A stretch of 64,000 nt of DNA from NCBI RefSeq assembly GCF_003254395.2, contig NW_020555841.1:1-64000 (forward strand), given 5' to 3'. This stretch comes from Apis mellifera. Taxonomy: Eukaryota > Arthropoda > Insecta > Hymenoptera > Apidae. Positions 58,696 through 64,000 of this stretch are shown piece after piece (position 1 is the stretch's first letter; the number at the start of each line of letters is the position of its first letter). The notes under the pieces were generated by a model. It worked only from the letters and a program-made list of their open reading frames with translations. It had not been told where the DNA came from and searched no databases. A program made the translations under genes and the position numbers.

Positions 58696-61600
58696 CGATT
58701 ATGATATTAAAAATTTATTAAAATTTTAAAATTATTATACATTTTTTACATTTTATAAAAAAATGTGAAAGAAATGTATTTTTTCAAATATTCATACATA
58801 TTCATACGAAGTAATCTCTATGTTGCTCTTTCCGATTGAATGAAATGAATGATTTAACTGAGTCAAAATAAATACAAAAATTCATAGCTGGGGAATTCAT
58901 TTGGAAAATAAATATTTCAAGTATTTAAAATATAATGTCAATGCAAATATATAATATAAATATAACTATTTAATAATAATATTATTAAATATAATATTAT
59001 TAAAACATAATGTTTTTCATATAAAATGGAAAATTTATTTTATCCAATATTGAATTAAAATTAAAAAAAATTTAATTTGTTTTTTCTTATCTTATTTATC
59101 TCTATATCAATATTTCAAAATATATAATATTAATTTCTCTTCTTATGCGATTTTAAATAAATAATATTCATTTAAATTGTAATAAATATGTAATAATTGT
59201 AATAAAAATACAAATACAAATTTCTTTTATAATGCATATAATAAAGTCGGTTAACCGCATATCGCGATATTTTGTAATATTTTATTTTCCTATGAATAGT
59301 TGTTATAACGAATAACGTCGTTAATAAATTAAAAGAAACTTCAATTGACATATTTTCCTTATTTAAAAATAAGAATATAATAAATTCGAAAATGGATATT
59401 TAAAAGATATTCTAAATATATTGAAAACATTCAGAAAAAAATATATAATCGCAAACAATATTAGTTAACTCAAATTAAAAAAATAAAACATTTACAATTT
59501 GTGCAGCCGAATTTTATTTATCGTATTTAAATATATAATCATCGCGTATATATACATAGACAATAATTCCATTCATTGGTTAAACTGTAGATACACACCA
59601 ATATGATATTCTTGTACTAACTTGCCAAATTTAAATCTTAAAATTATTAATTTTACGAATAATTTTCGAATCAGTAGATTTTTAAATTTAAAATCAATAT
59701 TTTTGCATTCTATTTGTAGAAAATTATTAGATTTGATAAAGAAAAAAAATCGATAAATGTTGGTATTCGAAATAAAAATCAACGTAATTTATAATCAATT
59801 TCACAATTTTTCGCGATTAATTCATTATTTTTTATTGTTCCTCGTTATTCTTTTATTTTATGCGATGTAACTGAAATTTTTATTTCGACGATACGGCATA
59901 AAATAAATTGTAAATGGCGTTACAAAGAATAGTTATATTCTGTACCAATCAGAAGCGATAACAAAACGTTACTAACTATAGTGAGAAATCACTATAGTTG
60001 GTAGGAAACGAACGTGAACGAATACTCATGATAAATCAGAAGACTCATTTCTTGCCAAGGAATTCTATGGATAACCACGTGGAGGGTATTTTATAAGTAA
60101 AATGATAATTCAAAGAGAAAATTGGGAAAAGAAAAAACATAATTAAATAAGATGCTGAAACGAGAGATGCGGAATAAATTATTTGAAGGTAATATATAAG
60201 AGATATATTAAATACATTAAAAGTAAATTTTTTATCAATGACTGAGATTGAGGTTATATGTAATATGAAATACGAAACATTTATAAATCGTAAGTAGATA
60301 AAAAGGTCATTAGTGATAACAACATACATTTACATTATTTTAAGATTATTATGTTTTAAAATTGTCATTATTATTTACGTAAAATGTGTATTTCATTATA
60401 TTTAAATGTACATTTATTTTCAAATATACGGAACTATTTGTCAAAAATATATTTTTTAATTTAAATCAGAATTTATATATTATATCATATATTATTTTGT
60501 TCAAAATTATTTAAAAAAAAAGTATTACAAAAAAAATGGAAAAAATGTTGAAAAATGTGGAAAAATTCTGAATTGAAAGTAAACATGAAAGTAATTTATA
60601 CAATAATATATACATATATTTATATTTCTAAAATATTTCATTGAAAATAGAAATAAGATTAAAATTATGCTGTAATGAATAATAAAATTATATAATATGA
60701 TTAATTTATTTTATATTTTTTGGATATAAATATTTAAAACTTTTTTTAAAGAAATAGATAAATATATTGAATATTATTCTTGATATTATAGTATTTTTTT
60801 AAATATATTATTTATGTTTAAATTATGTTAAAAATTATTATAATTGCTCGTAGAAATATATTTATGTATAAAAAGAAAAGAAACATACTAATATATATTT
60901 AATTTTAACTTTAATGATTTATATCTATGTTAATTATCGATTGAAAAAATTTAATAGCTTATTTTTTCGACAAAATATTTATTGTACTATTGTATTCTAT
61001 CGATGTAATAAGATAATATTAAGAATTAAATTAAATTAAACGATTATTTTGTTGGCACAAAAATATTCAAGCAATTTAAAAATTTGTAATAACATAATAA
61101 TTTTATATAAAAATTAAATATTGATCTTAATTCTATAATATATTTTAAATAGTTCAAAATATTAAAAATTATTTTTTATTAATATTTTACTTATGTTTTA
61201 TACAAATTTGTTATTTTTCTTTATCGTCGTTTTTTTTTTTATTCATTTGATGATGCAATTATTTTCATAACGATATTCATGTAATTGTATGATATATTCG
61301 TTAATTTAATGTATAACTTAGTTTGTGACTAGTTAAATTTGTAAAAAAATGTTTCGTTATACTTATAAATTTATAAATGTAAAATTCGTTTTTCTTTGAT
61401 TTATCTTGTAATGCTCGAATAGTAAATTTTTAGTTTTAGTTTTAAGTATTTAAATATTAAGAATAATTTAACAAACTTTTTATTTTTATTATCTATATAT
61501 TTTATTATAAAATTATAAATATTAATTCTTATTCTATTATTCTCAATTGCATTAGAAGAATTTTAAAAAATGAAAAGTCTGCTGATTTGAGAATTACAGT

Positions 61601-64000
61601 TGATTAGAGAAATTGAAGAAAAGTATATTTTTATTTTTGTAATAATATTACAAATTTATTTTTATTTCTTATTAATGTATAATTATGAAATTTATATATG
61701 TATAATATACAATGTATAATATATAATTGAATTTATATGAAAAGATTATAAATTTAAATTATCAAATTAAATTAATGAATATTATGAATATATCATGAAT
61801 TGGATCATCGAATAAGTAAGAAACAACGATATAAAATTAAACAGAAATAACAAAAATTTGTGTAAAACGTTAAATATATAGAAATAAAGAAAATATATAG
61901 TATATATTATTAATAAAAAATAATTTTTAATATCTTAGATTCAACATATCGAATCAAAAAGATAATATTATTTTATTATTATATTAATTTAATTCTTACA
62001 AAAAGATTATTATTTTAGTTAGTTTACTATAAATTTTTAAAGTATTTGAATATTTTTATACCATTTTTATAACAATTATGATTTTACTTAATTTTTATTT
62101 CGTCATATGAAATTAATTGTTAATTTTGCAAAAATAGAAGAAATATTTTATCAAAAGAAAATTTAAAAGTTTATTTCTATATTTAACAAATAGATAGATC
62201 TATTAAAGTTAAGTATACATTAATGTTTGACTATTTTTATCAGTAATGTATGCGTGTGAATTTTTTGAAGTTATTACTTATGTAAAATAAAATTTTTTAT
62301 TCTGATTTTTAATTTTATTGAATCTTATTTCAAATATTAAAATTATATTTTTGATTTATTGTTAGTAATTAATTAATTATACATTAATAAGAAATAAAAA
62401 TAATTTGAAAATTTTTATTTTGAACGATCAAATTATGAAATTGACATAACTAAAAATTACTTGAATTAATGTAACAAATAACAAATTCATAAAGCTATAA
62501 AATATAATAATAATATGAAATACATCAATTAGAATATATAAATAAATCATTGTTGATTACTTAATTGTTTTTTCTAAATATATAGAAATATAATATAATA
62601 GAATGAATTTATAAAGTTAATATAAGTTCAATCTTAAATTTCTTTAAGATATACATTTGAAATATATTGAAATGAAATTAAAATATTGATTTTTTATAAT
62701 TAATTAATTCATAATAATTATTTGCCATAAATTATCAAAAAGATTGAAATATCGATTATAATAAAATAATAAAAATTGATAATAAAATAAGAGAACAATT
62801 AAATACGAATATGAAAAATAGTGTACGAGTGAAATAGAAATAAATTCCACAGATTTAACATATCTTATTGTATATATAATTTATTATTAAGAATAGAATT
62901 TAAGAAAATTTATAGAAATTAGATTTATTGAAATTGAAAAAATTTAAAAATAATTTCTCGATTAAAGTATTATTGATAAAGAATTATTATTGTTTGATGA
63001 TTTATCTTTTAAATAACGTCAATTCAATGATTTGTTATTTTCTGCAAAAATGACAATGTTACTTTCAATTCTTTCAATTTTATATGTGTTCTCTGAAATT
63101 TTAATTCATTTTTTGTCAAGAAATATTATTTTAAAGATTTATTTATTTTTATATTAATTTTGATTAAAAGAAATGAAAATATAATTTTTTTTTTTTTTGT
63201 TTATACATAATTTTATTTAATTTTATTTTATATTTATCTTATTTGTTTTACATGTTTATTTTATATAAATATTTTTATATCTTTTTATTTATATTTTTCT
63301 TTTCTTTATTTATATTTTTATATTTAAATTTTTTTAATAATTTATTGAAAGTGCCTATATTGTTAATTTAATATAAAATCTATTATATTTATATAATCAC
63401 ATACATTTCTTAGATTCATTGTGAAATATATACAGTATATATTCTTATACAATATATACATATCGGGATAATTACATTATGACGAAGGAAAATTTGAATA
63501 TTTTTAAAATTTTATAAAAAAGATATATGAAAAAAATTTGATAAATAAAGATATTTGATAAAAAAATATCATAAATTTGTAATTGGTTGAATTGGCACTT
63601 CAACAATTCTTCTTCAACAATTTGAAAAAATTAAACGTAAATTAATTTATTGTGCAATAATTTGTTCTTTTTAAACATTAATTATTAGTAATTTTTATTA
63701 TTATATTTGATTCCCCAATAATATATTTCCCTTTCTTTTATTTTGTTTCTTCTGATTGCAATTTTATATTTTTTAAAGAATAAATTGATAATCCTCGGTT
63801 ATTTCTAATCGTATCGCAAATTCTAATCTTTTTTAATAATAAATTGGTTGCTAAAATAAAAATTATAACAATGGAAAAATAATATTAAACTTATTTAAAA
63901 AAAATTCTATTACCATAATTCATAATTATGCATATATCTTATAAATATGTCTTAAATATATAAAATATATGCGTACATATATTTAATTCAAAAGCAATGC
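58696..64000. other. Gene-free AT-rich right flank
   Basis: Very AT-rich, with homopolymers and TA tracts. The minus-strand frames at 59573-59782 and 60045-60329 are Ile/Phe/Tyr/Asn-rich with no recognisable motif, and I treat them as chance. Apart from a hairpin at 59974-59999 I see nothing of note. Confidence 0.6.
59974..59999. repeat. 11-bp perfect hairpin with GAAA loop
   Basis: Arms AACTATAGTGA and TCACTATAGTT around GAAA. No U-tract or gene next to it, so I do not call a terminator. Confidence 0.8.

Noticed and set aside
60045..60329. 94-codon minus-strand frame, hydrophobic
   Set aside because: Composition (Ile, Phe, Tyr, Ser, Asn) is what AT-rich DNA gives by chance. There is no motif, no splice context and no duplication.

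Overview
The window is AT-rich eukaryotic nuclear DNA, most likely from a honey bee or a close relative (Apis-type Hymenoptera). This is an inference from four things: the very high AT content; mitochondrial ND1, CytB and ND6 fragments whose decoded peptides look bee-like; a mariner of the type common in Hymenoptera; and R1 and R2 elements in insect 28S rDNA. I found no intact, convincing host protein-coding gene. Nearly everything recognisable is a relic or a repeat.

Layout. 1-4798: gene-free AT-rich DNA, with a less AT-rich, pyrimidine-tract-rich and CpG-rich stretch from about 2740. 4799 to about 35480: a head-to-tail tandem array of four units of about 7.4 kb (starts at 4799, 12089, 19521 and 26922). 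Each unit combines two things. The first is a nuclear insertion of mitochondrial DNA (NUMT) that keeps mitochondrial gene order: 12S, tRNA-Val, 16S, tRNA-Leu(CUN) and ND1 on the plus strand, then tRNA-Ser(UCN) and CytB on the minus strand, with ND6 in unit 4 only. The second is a minus-strand, multi-exon protein-coding relic that I could not identify; the NUMT ends abruptly inside one of its exons. Units 1-3 are nearly identical. Unit 4 changes character near 32640: it keeps the CytB 5' end and ND6, has a more diverged host flank, and carries a broken mariner.

35460-36140 is a degenerate repeat of roughly 200 bp, followed by gene-free AT-rich DNA to about 43560. 43560 to about 54480 is a GC-richer island. 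It is a decayed, minus-strand fragment of 28S rDNA carrying both an R1 (44485-49898) and an R2 (from 49972), each at its canonical target site and each broken by frameshifts and lost catalytic residues. The 28S sequence expected beyond the R2 5' end is absent. From 54480 to 58700 lies a repeat complex that includes a 608-bp inverted repeat around a 1.76-kb spacer. The rest, to 64000, is gene-free AT-rich DNA.

The parts do not work together as a pathway. The window reads as heterochromatin-like or intergenic DNA that has collected mitochondrial, ribosomal and transposon debris, followed by a tandem amplification that looks recent. Many apparent small ORFs in the array are mitochondrial ND1 read in the wrong genetic code or fragments of the exon relic.
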